64,000 nucleotides of DNA from Cristatella mucedo (Eukaryota; Bryozoa; Phylactolaemata; Cristatellidae). Below are positions 21,741 to 31,912 of this stretch, piece after piece. The DNA lies in the NCBI GenBank assembly GCA_009760855.2, contig WPIO01000011.1:8586501-8650500 (forward strand), read 5' to 3'. Each line of letters starts with the position of its first letter. The stretch's first letter is position 1. The notes under the pieces were generated by a model. The model saw only the letters and a list, made by a program, of their open reading frames with translations. It ran no database searches and was not told the origin of the DNA. The position numbers and the translations under genes were made by a program.

Positions 21741-23595
21741 CACCCTTGTCCGTCACCGGAGTACCGGAGTTACATTTGTGGATTCGACGGCATCGGTCAA
21801 GTTGTTTGCCAGGTAATCTGCAGTATGATTTGTATGACTGACTCATAAAGCTTTTACTCGTGCTCAGAGCCGCTTGCTATCAGCATTCCTTTAGCAGTCC
21901 GAAAAGACTTGCTGCTTTGAGCTTGCATCGACTTCCTAAGTACTGGACCGTGGTCTAACCCCTTACCTTGGCATGATATCTGCATAGCTTCGTCACTTGT
22001 TTCGGTCGCAAAAGGCGAATGGAATAACAACTTCCGTCACAGCCGGTCCGTGCAGATTTTACAACAACGGTATGAAACTCAATTTCATTAGTCCTGCGGT
22101 TCACCCAACCTACCCAGTTCTGTACGGTTTACCAATATCTCAGAGATGCTGCAGGTTATGATAATATAGTTTAAAAAGTCACCAGTATATAGACAAGGTT
22201 ATAATCGGCATGACACGAACTGACTTACTGAAAATTCAAGAATCTTCCTGCCACATTCTCTATGAAGGCTTATGTAGAAAGCAGCAGCAGTATTTTGTCA
22301 CCTCTTCTACTGAAATGTTACCTTAACTTCTTGAGCAATGCCGTGAAGCGAGATGGTGAATAGATATTCATAATATACTTAACGAGGGGTACGATGCCCA
22401 TCAGCTGCTGCCACCAGTCCAAGCTGAACACCTGACATCCACCCGGTGCTGATTGTGGCCATGCAATGACTGTGACTCCACATTTGGGAGTTGTTGCCCA
22501 CTGATCTGTACGACTGACCTTCGAGCAACTAGTGTAAATACTTTGCTCTATTGTCAGTATTGATCGGCCTGGTGGCTTTATCGGCCCGCATTTGGCTGAA
22601 CGATCCAGCTGCAGCTTTGCCGTGAATGATCGGTCTTACTGAGCTCCGTGCTTGGTTTGCCTCCCTATTTTAACTAAATTAAGTAGCTAAATGAATTTTT
22701 ATTTTGAAAGTACAGCTTTTTTCCTCGTTACCCGTGCCTGCACCGAGTGCTGCAGGTAAAACGTTCTACTTACTTCATCTCACTCCGATAGGTGGAAACT
22801 GACTGATTGACTAACACTTCTAAGCTCCTACTCCATTTGAAATACCGATCTGGTTTTCGGTAGTTAATGTATCAAGCAGTTGATGTATCAAGCAGAGGTC
22901 AGCTTCAGGGGCATCGTGTAAAGCACTGTCCTGTTCGATGGCTGTGCGGCTCCATGTTGTTTCCATCGCGACCGATGGGAGGTGGCACTAAGGGGTGCTT
23001 GTTGGACCCCCAATGGGCTCGGCGCCTCGAAAGTTTGAGTGTGTCAGTGCGACTAGCCGTGTCCTTTTCGTAGACCTAAGGCAATTTGCTGTGCACACCA
23101 AAAAGATTTCTCCTTGCATTGCTGAATGCTCTGTGCCCGACTTCGTGTGTGATGCAATCGACAGGGGATGGGAATGCAGCACTAGTGGGGTTGCCGTTCC
23201 CTTTCTTTTTATTTTGTAGCATTGCACTATGTAAGTTCAGGCTAGCTTGGCGATATGACCCGTGCCTCTGGCTGAGCCGAGGCTTGCTCTTTCGAGGCTC
23301 TTCAAAAAGTGCTGGATGGCAGGCACTTCGATCTAGCAATCGCTGTGTCGGCAAGGCGAATCCAAATTCTGTGCCATGCTAATGAGGCCTGCCCGAGGGA
23401 AAACTTGGTCTTGGCGAATGTGGATCAGCATCAGTGTCTTGTCGCTTGATGCCCTGCCCTTGTCGACCAGCTAGGAGGGCGTGGGACTGCGCAGATTGGC
23501 TAGCCCTGCCGTCCCCCACCGTGCAGCCTGTCTCTCCCCCCCCACCGCCACCATCCAGCAGCTCTCATCGTACAGCTTCTGCTGGGCTGTTGAAA
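21741..23595. other. No gene seen
   Basis: Only short chance frames. An overlapping cluster of about 75-100-codon frames at 22867-23382 on both strands shows no recognised domain. Confidence 0.4.
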
Positions 23596-23598
23596 AGA

Positions 23599-23600
<2 letters not shown>

Positions 23601-23652
<52 letters not shown>

Positions 23653-23792
23653 CTCTCCTCTCCTCTCCTCTCCTCTCTCTCTCTCTCCTCTCCTCTCCTC
23701 TCCTCTCCTCTCCTCTCCTCTCCTCTCCTCTCCTCTCCTCTCCTCTCCTCTCTCTCTCTCTCCTCTCTCTCCTCTCTCTCTCTCTCTCTCAG
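23601..23792. repeat. CT and CTCTC microsatellite block
   Basis: (CT)n alternating with arrays of TCTCC/CCTCT pentamers over about 190 bp. Confidence 0.98.
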
Positions 23793-24165
23793 CCATGCGT
23801 AGGGGACTGTGTCATGGCTGCTGCAGCCGCCTGAAACCGCCTGCTGCTAGACGCTGCAAGCAGCGAGCGCAGAGCCCGAAGAAAGCCCATCATTTCGGCT
23901 GACCCCCAAGGCAATGTTGCGAGCTCAGGGTCCGGGAGTGGGAAGAGTCTTCACAGTGCGAGATATAAAAAAAAGAGAAAGGCTCTACGATCTCAGAAGC
24001 TTGATGCACGTCATTCGATGCCCGAGGCTAACGAACCAAGCAGCTCAACGTTGTCGTTGAGTATTAGCTAGCCAAGGCAATTGCTTAACTTGTAAACTGT
24101 CGAGTCAGATTGCCCTCTGAGGGGAAGATCTTGACCTCTCCCAGGTTACGAACAATGAGAGTTCG
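23793..24165. other. No gene seen
   Basis: Unassigned spacer. Confidence 0.3.
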
Positions 24166-24738
24166 GTAAAAGTAGTTAAAAACTCATCTGTTTATCACAG
24201 CATTTAGTGGGTCCATGTGATTCGTCCTTTATGTGCTTATGCATGCTGACACTGTGCATGCAGCCACTAACCATACTGTGTTATGCTAACCCTGTGCATG
24301 TGTCACCTCCAACCATCTTATGCTTGTCATTGAGCATGCTGCCACTAACCATTCGATCATGCTTCCTTTGCAGCAAATGTTAGGTGCCTAGAAAGATTGA
24401 GTTTTCTGAGAGCGCCATAACAAATGTATTATTATTCTTATTATTAGTAGTACTGTTATGACTATTTTTATAGTAGCAGCTAGACCACCGGGCCAGAGTG
24501 GACTGTGGTGGGTGGCCGAGGGGGCCAGGCGGTGGTGCAACTAGTGCTGGGCAGTGGATGTCAGTGGATTTGCATGCTGACCCTGTGCATGTCACCCCAA
24601 ACCATGTTATTCAATTTGTTTGTTTTTCAAGCATGATTTTGCTTACCATTCAATGGTATTTCCCTTTGCAGCAATTGTAAAGCACCTAGAAAGAGATTAA
24701 GTTCTCTGAGGGCACTTAATCAAGTGCATTATTATTAT
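24166..24738 (+). mobile_element. Two LINE-A 3' tails in a row
   Basis: A tail at 24166-24440 ends in ATT repeats. A second tail at 24570-24738 ends GTGCATTATTATTATT. About 130 bp of unrelated GC-rich sequence separates them. Confidence 0.75.
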
Positions 24739-24739
24739 T

Positions 24740-25612
24740 TGAATCAGCTCGAAATCTAAGTGTCATATTCTAAAGCGACCTCTCGTTAGACGACCACATC
24801 AGCTCCACAGTCAAATCTGCCTATTTTCAGCTTCATAACATTGCTAAAATTAGGGCTTGTTTAGATAAGGATACCACGTCCAAGTTGGTCCATGCATTCG
24901 TGACATCCCGTCTCGACTTCTGCAACTCACTGCTTACTGGCCTACCAGCATGTGCGATCAGGCGATTGCAGCTTGTGCAAAACTCTGCAGCTAGGCTTGT
25001 CTGTCGTGAGCGTCGCAGTTGCCACATTACTCCACTTCTCGCCGACCTGCACTGGCTACCAGTGAGGCAACGGATTGACTTCAAGGTTTTGTCGCTCACT
25101 TTTAGGTCTCTTCATTCTATGGCTCCAGCCTATCTTTCAGATATACTCCCCAATCAGGCCAAGCATCGTACCACCCGCTTTTCGGAATCCAACAGTCTGG
25201 AAATACCTCGTACAAACCTTAAATCCTTTGGAGACCGTGCATTTAGCTCGTATGCTCCCAAAGCCTGGAACTTCCTCCCGACCTGCGTCAGAACATCCCC
25301 TGACCTGACCACATTTAAAAGAAACTTAAAAACATACCTATTTAGGACAGCATTTAGTGGGTCCCTGTGATTCGTCCTTGATGTGCTTGTGCGTGCTGAC
25401 ACTGTGCATGCTGCCACTAACCACATTTGCATGCTGACCCTGTGCATGTCACCCCTAACCATGTTATTCATTTTGTTTGTTTTTCAAGCATGATTTTACT
25501 TACTATTCTATTGCATATCACTTTGCAGCAAATGTAAAGCGCCTCGAAAGAGATTAAGTTCTCTGAGGGCGCTTTATCAAGTGCAATATTATTATTATTA
25601 TTATTATTATTA
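24740..25612 (+). mobile_element. LINE-A copy, C-terminal coding region and 3' UTR
   Basis: The best preserved LINE-A 3' half. The open frame 24885-25370 reads [20 protein letters not shown] through [20 protein letters not shown] to FRTAFSGSL. Next come the 3' UTR, the stem AAAGAGATTAAGTTCTCTGA within AGCGCC...GGGCGCT, and an (ATT)n tail. It is 5'-truncated. Confidence 0.9.
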
Positions 25613-25674
25613 TGTCGTTCAAGGAGGCCAACTCAATCAAGCAGCCGACTCGAACACTGCTAACTTAGCATATA

Positions 25675-25760
25675 ATAATAATACATTTGTGTAGTGCCCT
25701 CGGAGAACTTAATCTCTTTCGAGGCGCTTTACGTTTGCTGCGATTCACTTTGCTTGCAAC
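25675..25760 (-). mobile_element. LINE-A 3' tail scrap
   Basis: ATT tail, CACTACACAAATG, the stem and CAGCAAACGTAAAGCGCCTC on the minus strand. Confidence 0.7.
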
Positions 25761-26984
25761 CCTGTGTGTGTGTGAAAAGAAAAGCCTGGCAATCGGCCGC
25801 ATGAAGTGGTTTAACCGGAGGCCAGGCGGGGATTTGCATTCCTCGCTTTGGGGGGCCCCGTGCCCCACTCTATATCAACCTTCGACATTCTGCTGCTTCT
25901 ACGACCAAGGTAGTGCAGAGCAGTGACACTGACGGTAGTGTTGGCTTTTTTATGATACCCTTATAAAGCGTACTGTTCCTAAATTTTGTAGACTACTAGC
26001 TTGTGGTTGATTAAGTGCATCTCTACATTATTTATTTATAATATTTATATTATTTATATTTATATTTTATATATTATACATTGATTAAGTACAGTCTATC
26101 ATGTCATTTGTTTTCCCATGGCATCCCTAGGTAATTCCTGACACTGCCTTTATAATATTACTCAAAGCTGAGCTGGCCTGTGTTTGTTACAACTGCATCA
26201 GTTGACAATTACATTGATTAATTTTTCTGTCTGCAAAGTGAGCATCGATCAAAATTCTACTGATGACATTCCGCATTTACTAGGGATTGTAATACTTTAT
26301 TAGCCTTATTTTCCAGTGAATTCTAAACTGGCTTGTGATCTACGGCCACGGTCAATGTAGCTACTCATAATGAATGCCTAGCCAGTAGGTATCTTTCATG
26401 TCTCATCTCTCATTCATACGGGTATATCGGTCTGAAGATTGGGAACTGGATTCATACGGGTATATCGGTCTGAAGATTGGGAACTGGAACTGGATCCTCG
26501 TTTCAACAGATTACCACTTCCAGACAGATAGTACAGGACAGTAAAAAAGCAGTGATCGTGTGTTCAACAGCCTTAATGATGTCGAAGCAGGAGAGCCCAC
26601 CCCACCACCCTTGACGACGGCATCGGGCAATTTAGAATTTCTTGCTGTAGGACTCGAATGCGCGACCTGGGTCGTGATGTGCAAGCACCTGACCATTGGG
26701 CGTAGAACTGCGATGATGACAGTTATTCTGCTTATTGGGCTGCTGAATTAGCTGCCTTTGCATGTTCTACAGGCAGATGCTCAAGACAGGCGAGAAGACA
26801 TGCCTAATCCTCCGAGTTTCGGCTGGATCCCAGAGCTTGGGCGACCAAGGGCAAGCACCCTCACGAACACAGTTATTACAGACATTTGCTATGCCGTGCA
26901 AAGATAAAATAAAAATAAAAAGGAGTAAACAGCGCCGAACTAGAGCGATGTGGGCCATGCGAAAAATAAAGAATCGCTTTATTG
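25761..26984. other. No gene seen; one small tandem duplication
   Basis: Holds an AT-rich tract at about 26030-26085 and a perfect 38-bp tandem duplication at 26412-26487. Confidence 0.4.
26412..26487. repeat. 38-bp direct tandem duplication
   Basis: ATTCATACGGGTATATCGGT... occurs twice back to back with no mismatch. Confidence 0.97.
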
Positions 26985-27912
26985 AGGGTAAATGTCGAGA
27001 AAATACTGAAAGTATGTCCAACAATCGAATATTCGTTTAGGATACCCTTCAAAAGACAAGCACGTTAGACATGGGATCAGGTGTGCACGATTTCGATTGA
27101 AAAAATGATAAACAAACCATGTCTAACCCGAAAGTAAACCGGGAGCAACATATCTACAAATAGCAAATTTCCTGATCCCTGCATCATATATTCGACCAAT
27201 GTCCCAACTTGTTGAATCTGGGTGTGTCGTGGTACATTTCTGCAGCATCTTGAGGTATATGCTTGCCACTTTTAAACAGCTTCATTCACATTGATTTGTG
27301 CCTGGTAAATTCGATAACGAGTTCAATATTTGGCGAATCAGAGGGAAATTTGAAATGGGATTTCAGCTTTGCTTGTACATCACTGCTATAGTTTGTCTGA
27401 TTTTGGTAGGATAAGTAATGCTACATATGTCCGTTATTGCAGTAAATAAAGTTCCATGATGTTTAATGACCTGTATTGCAATATTGATCCAGCTGAAGTC
27501 AGAAATAAACTTCTGCAGTGATGTAATAGCAGAGCTGAACTCAAGTTTCAAATTTAACTTAGATCCATGGGCCGAGTTATGGACTTGACAAGGCACCTAT
27601 CTACACTGTGAATGAAACAGTTTAAAAGTCGTAAGCATGTACCTCAACAAGCTGCAGAAATGTATCTCGGTGTACCAAGTTTAAAAAAGTTGGGCTTATG
27701 ATGCTGAGATTGGTAAATTTGTATTGGTAGATAGGTTGCTTCTAGTTAACTTTCTGATTAGACATGGTTTCCATTATCATTTTTTCCCTTTTCATGGAAA
27801 TTGTCAAAACTTGCGATACATTTATAACATGTTTGTCTTTTGAGAGGTTCCCTAAACAAACGTTCGATTGTTGGACATATTCTTTCTGTATTTTCTCGAC
27901 ATTTACCCTTAA
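26985..27912. repeat. Long inverted duplication: two diverged head-to-head copies of an old coding sequence
   Basis: The left arm (about 26985-27430) and right arm (about 27470-27912) are reverse complements of one another along nearly their full length, at roughly 75-80% by eye. Read outward from the centre, both arms carry the same protein. On the minus strand in the left arm: NYSSDVQAKLKSHFKF, then MKLFKSGKHIPQDAAEMY and FNKLGHW. On the plus strand in the right arm: NFCSDVIAELNSSFKF, then MKQFKSRKHVPQQAAEMY and LKKLGL. Both have stops and frameshifts. I do not recognise the protein. It could be a foldback element or an old inverted gene duplication. Confidence 0.8.
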
Positions 27913-28890
27913 GGCCCTCGTGAGACAATCCTTATGTTGAGCACTAGTGCTTTGATGGTAGTGAACCACTATGGACTATACAAACCATTGTTTTTTATCA
28001 GCTTTGCTGCAGCTGTAGGCATTCACACGTGCCATGAACGTGTTTGCCTGGTCTAACTCTAATCTTGGAGAATCGCTTTGTAAGGGGGCATAAAGGCAGC
28101 TAGGACTTGGGCAATTAATCTTGGTCGATGCCACATCCCCGGCTGATCATACTCCAATCCTTATTTGCAGGCTAGTGCTGTTATTTTTTCCTGTGATGCT
28201 GTATGGTCCAGCCACTCTATGTGGCTCTCGTTAGGATCAGAATGGTTCCTTTTTGTTTGATGCAGTCTCACGACTGGTTGAGTTAGTACCTGTGAAACTG
28301 TGTGGGCATTCTAAAGGTCACATTGCTGTCTTCTACCTCCACAAGCTTCATCTAGATAAGTGCAACGAACTGTCTACCCTCTTTCAATTCTGTACTTTAA
28401 TTAGGTGTCAATGCATTAGAACATTGTATTGACGCCCCTCGAAAGCATGGTGCTGAAGTTCTGGCACTTCCACTTCACTTTTAGCACCACACTCAAGTTT
28501 CTTATGAGATTTAAATGCTTGGATGGGGTATCAGCAGATTGGATGTTTTACTAGATCAAAGCAGCAACCGAATAGCCGCGTCGTCGTAGATTTAAACCTG
28601 GAATCCGACTAATCTGCTGCTGAGCTGATGGTTGAGATTCACATGTCAGGCAGATATATTTATATATGTCCTTTTTTTTACCGAGTTTGGAATTTTTTGT
28701 AGTGAATACCTGTCTATGCAGGAAATAAATGGTCTTGGCTAGCATGAGGCTGATGGCAGAGTAATTCGCTTAACCGAGAGCTGTCACAATTATTGTTCCG
28801 CCCCACGCACCACTTAACCTTTAGCGTTAGCGAAAGGGATAGTTGTGTCACGTAACTTGAACACTAGCTTTGACCTTGTGCTTATTTTTT
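27913..28890. other. No gene seen; probable intron of the small membrane-protein gene
   Basis: It ends in a pyrimidine-rich acceptor TTATTTTTTTGCAG at about 28896. No upstream exon could be identified. Confidence 0.3.
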
Positions 28891-28897
28891 TGCAGGG

Positions 28898-29089
28898 ATG
28901 ACTATACCGAAAGAACTGCCTGCTGCTAGAATTGCTGAGAAATTGCACAACAAGATACCGGCATTCACGTCTGTGTTCGATGAAGAGACTTTCTATATAT
29001 TTGCTTTCTGTGTAGTTGTCTGTTCAATCATTGCAGCTTGCATGCTATCTCGCTTTGTCACCATAAAGGATGCTGACGATCGAGAGTAG
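28898..29089 (+). CDS. Small single-pass membrane protein, 63 aa, unrecognised family
   Basis: A complete frame begins two bases after a strong 3' splice site (TATTTTTTTGCAG/GG-ATG), so the start codon opens an internal exon and a 5' UTR exon must lie upstream. Residues 1-28 are soluble and mixed-charge (KELPAARIAEKLHNKIPAF). Residues about 33-51 form one strongly hydrophobic helix (YIFAFCVVVCSIIAACML). The tail RFVTIKDADDRE is short and charged. No signal-peptide cleavage site is evident. It resembles the many small integral membrane proteins of animals in size and layout, but I cannot name it. The splice site, tidy start and stop and sensible topology make it more than a chance frame. Confidence 0.55.
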   Translation: MTIPKELPAARIAEKLHNKIPAFTSVFDEETFYIFAFCVVVCSIIAACMLSRFVTIKDADDRE

Positions 29090-29840
29090 GCAGCTTTAAT
29101 GACAGGAATACAACATTCAAGCATGGCCAGTACCAAACAATGGTAGCTACTAGTGTGCCCAGAACTAAGTACTTATCAAGCAGATGGGATGTGCAATCGC
29201 TTTTTTGGTTTATATTTCGCATTGTGCCTGTTGCCCTATTGGGCCTTATTTGTATCCGATTTTTGGAATATATTTAAATCTCAGCATATTGGCCTTGATT
29301 AATTTTTTGTTGTTAGTCCTTAATTTTTTATTTTTAGTTCTTTTTGCTTTACTGTTGCAGCAAACGGCAAGGGACTCGTGGTGACCTAGTAGTTTGCTTC
29401 TAATCCAGCTAGAGGCAGGGTCTTTGACCAGACTTTTTGGATTAGAGGCTATAAACTCGTCACCGAATGCTAAGACCATTCACGAAAATGTCAATCTTCG
29501 GTCGCAAATCTGTACTTTGTGCATCCTCGTTGTGAGCTACCTTGCAGTAACTTCTTGAACTGGTTCATATTAAATACTGGATAAGTACTCACCTCCAATA
29601 CCAAAAATCTATGTTTTACCGGTTGGTTCAATTACATTTGTTACATTACATTTTTGCTGTAGCAATAATTATTCTATATAGTTATTCGAAACTATCTTGA
29701 ATCGATGTTTAAAGTTCTAAGTAGACTGCAGAATTACCCTTGCCTGCTGAATTAAATTTATTTCCTGCCCTGAGTGCCAGGCTTGACAGTGCCTGGTGTT
29801 TAAATGTGAATTTGAACACCTAAATATGTGATGATGTATA
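29090..29840. other. Probable 3' UTR and spacer, no other gene seen
   Basis: T-rich sequence follows the stop at 29089. I could not find a clear AATAAA near it. Confidence 0.3.
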
Positions 29841-29844
29841 CAAT

Positions 29845-29935
29845 ACAATTCATTTGTATAGCAGCACCCTCAGAGAACTTACTCTCTATTCAGTTGCTTT
29901 ATTTACACTACTGGGCACCAGTCTTAGAGTCAAGC
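29845..29935 (-). mobile_element. SINE family A / LINE-A tail scrap
   Basis: CAATTCATTTGTATAGCAGC, then CCCTCAGAGAACTTACTCTC and TATTCAGTTGCTTT: the shared 3' tail on the minus strand. Confidence 0.55.
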
Positions 29936-30011
29936 TCAGGCCTACCGATGCCAGTGACTATTGCCATTGATGCGTTCATGGGAGCCTGTTTGTTTCCAAA
30001 AAAGGAATCGG

Positions 30012-30446
30012 TCAATTGATGCTGCTCTGGTTCTGGTTTGTGAAACGGCTGCGAAATAAAGGCTTATATAACATTGTAGTGCTGATTGAGACATGACTGC
30101 ATTTTTTTCCCGTGTTCGTAGACCTGACTATTGGACCTACAGGAATCATTGTGCATTTCTCTTCCGGCTTAAGGTCGAAATAACTAGAACGATCCACGGA
30201 CCCATCGTTGCTAGCCTGTGAAACAAATGACGCATTCCCCACTGCTAAAGGCATGACTAGGCTAGCAGGCCGCGTGGTCAAGGTTTCCTCATCAAGCGCT
30301 TCGAAGCAGCATGAAATTATTCCCGTAGTACGGGTAAGCAAGAAGTTACAAATTGCCGTCCGATGGGTTCGGGGCAGACTGACGCCGAGTGAGTGAGGTT
30401 TTTGTTGGCCAATATTCACCTCCAGCTGCCTTGGTGAGAGAAACAC
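30012..30446 (-). other. Unrecognised 144-codon open frame
   Basis: An open frame with even composition and no recognised domain, signal or membrane segment. No splice or promoter signal supports it, so it may be chance. The plus strand has a shorter overlapping frame. Confidence 0.2.
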
Positions 30447-30669
30447 TTATGGGAGGAAGAATAGAACTGCACTGCTACGCGACTTATTTTCGAAACAGGC
30501 TTCGTAGCCTGCTGTATCTATGTACTGTAATGTGTCTCCGTCAGTAACACGAGGACTAAGTGGGTGTTCGTTACGCTGGCTAGTTTTCTCTCGCCCATGT
30601 GGCTTTCGGTGCAAAAATAGTAATTAGCTGACTTAATCTCTCATGAAGCCGAGAGAAAGTGGGTAGCTC

Positions 30670-30995
30670 AGCTGAGTCAGCAGAGCAGTCGGCGAAGTGA
30701 GTAGCAAGGGAGTAGCAGTTCGGGGTGGCTGGAAAGGATGTGCCACAGTCGGCAGCAGGAGAGAAGACATAGTTGCTTACGAATTGTAGAAGTACGAAAC
30801 CTGGGAACTGCAGAGCAAAAGGTTCTGTCGCCTTTGGTGTTAAAAAGTATGAATGGAATAGCTAATATATTGTCCATAGAAGACCTGGGAGACTGAAACT
30901 GATGCAGCAGTCGCGAGCTGTCACAGCTCTTTCAGCAGAGGAAGCACATGGCTTAACGTTAGATTTGTTAACCAACCTTGCAGTATTATTCGTCA
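30670..30995 (-). mobile_element. LINE-B 3' fragment, old
   Basis: Matches 45470-45700 in order (GAGTAGCA...GTAGCAGTTC, GGCAGCAGGAGAG, CTGCAGAGC...CTTCTGTCGCC) with many differences. Confidence 0.65.
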
Positions 30996-31012
30996 CGAGC
31001 TGCAGAGGCGTA

Positions 31013-31910
31013 ATAATAATAATAATGCACTTGATAAAGCGCCCTCAGAGAATTCAATCTCTTTCTAGGCACTTAAATTTGCTGCAAATGGAAAGGCGTG
31101 TGAATCGTGAATAATATCATGCTTAATAAACAACATAAATAATATGGTTAGGGGTGACATGCACAGCGTCAGCAAGCAAATGTAGTTAGTGGCAGCATGC
31201 ACTGTGGCAGCACGCATAAGCACAGGAACCCAGGTACCCCATATTTCAGAGGTACCTCGAATTATCTTTGCCCATTCACGTCAATACTCTGGAGTCTCCC
31301 GCTGAGATAGGACCTGAACCATTGCAGAGCAGTGCCAGTGATGCCCAGGCGAGATGAGAGGCGCTCTAGATGAACTTTGTGATCGATGGTATCAAAAGCT
31401 GCCGAAAGATCGAGCAAAACAAGCAGAGACACTCTACCCATATCTGCAATCCTAAGTAGGTCGTTGTAACCCCTAAGCAATGCTGACTCCGTGGAGCGAT
31501 TAGCCCTAAAACCAGACTGGAACTTACTAGCGAGGTTTGAAGTTTCAATATGAGTTCAACTGGTCCGCCGCGATCCGTTCGTGTCTTTGATAGGAATGGT
31601 AGAAGGGAGACTGTGCGGTAGTTGCTCAAGTTCTCTTGGTCTAGTGTCGCTTTCTTGAGAAATGGCCTGACTACAGCTTTTTTGAAATGTCTGGGACATG
31701 ACCTGAGGCTATGACATATTAATGATGTTAGTTATGCATGGCAGCAGCAGATCAATGCAACGTAGGAGCAGGACAGTGGGAATAGGGTCCAGAAGACTTG
31801 TTGTCTTTTTTGATTGGGATATGAACTTCAGGACGAGATCACTAGTGACCTGCTTAAATGTAGACATTGAGGTGAAGCCAGGAATCGGGAACAGCATTCT
31901 AGGGGTGATG
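31013..31910 (-). mobile_element. LINE-A copy with internal deletion
   Basis: Minus strand: an LLDPIPTVLLLRCIDLLLP pre-RT block (31709-31897), then SNYRTVSLLPFLSKT, then LLVLLDLSAAFDTIDHKVHL (31380-31440) and SRLGITGTALQWFRSYLSG. It then jumps directly to the 3' UTR and tail at 31013-31230. The YADD and C-terminal region are missing, so about 1 kb was lost internally. Confidence 0.85.
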
Positions 31911-31912
31911 TT

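Noticed and set aside
23434-23834. Frames of 98-122 codons encoding Ser/Leu or Arg/Glu repeats
   Set aside because: Translation of the CT/CTCTC block only.
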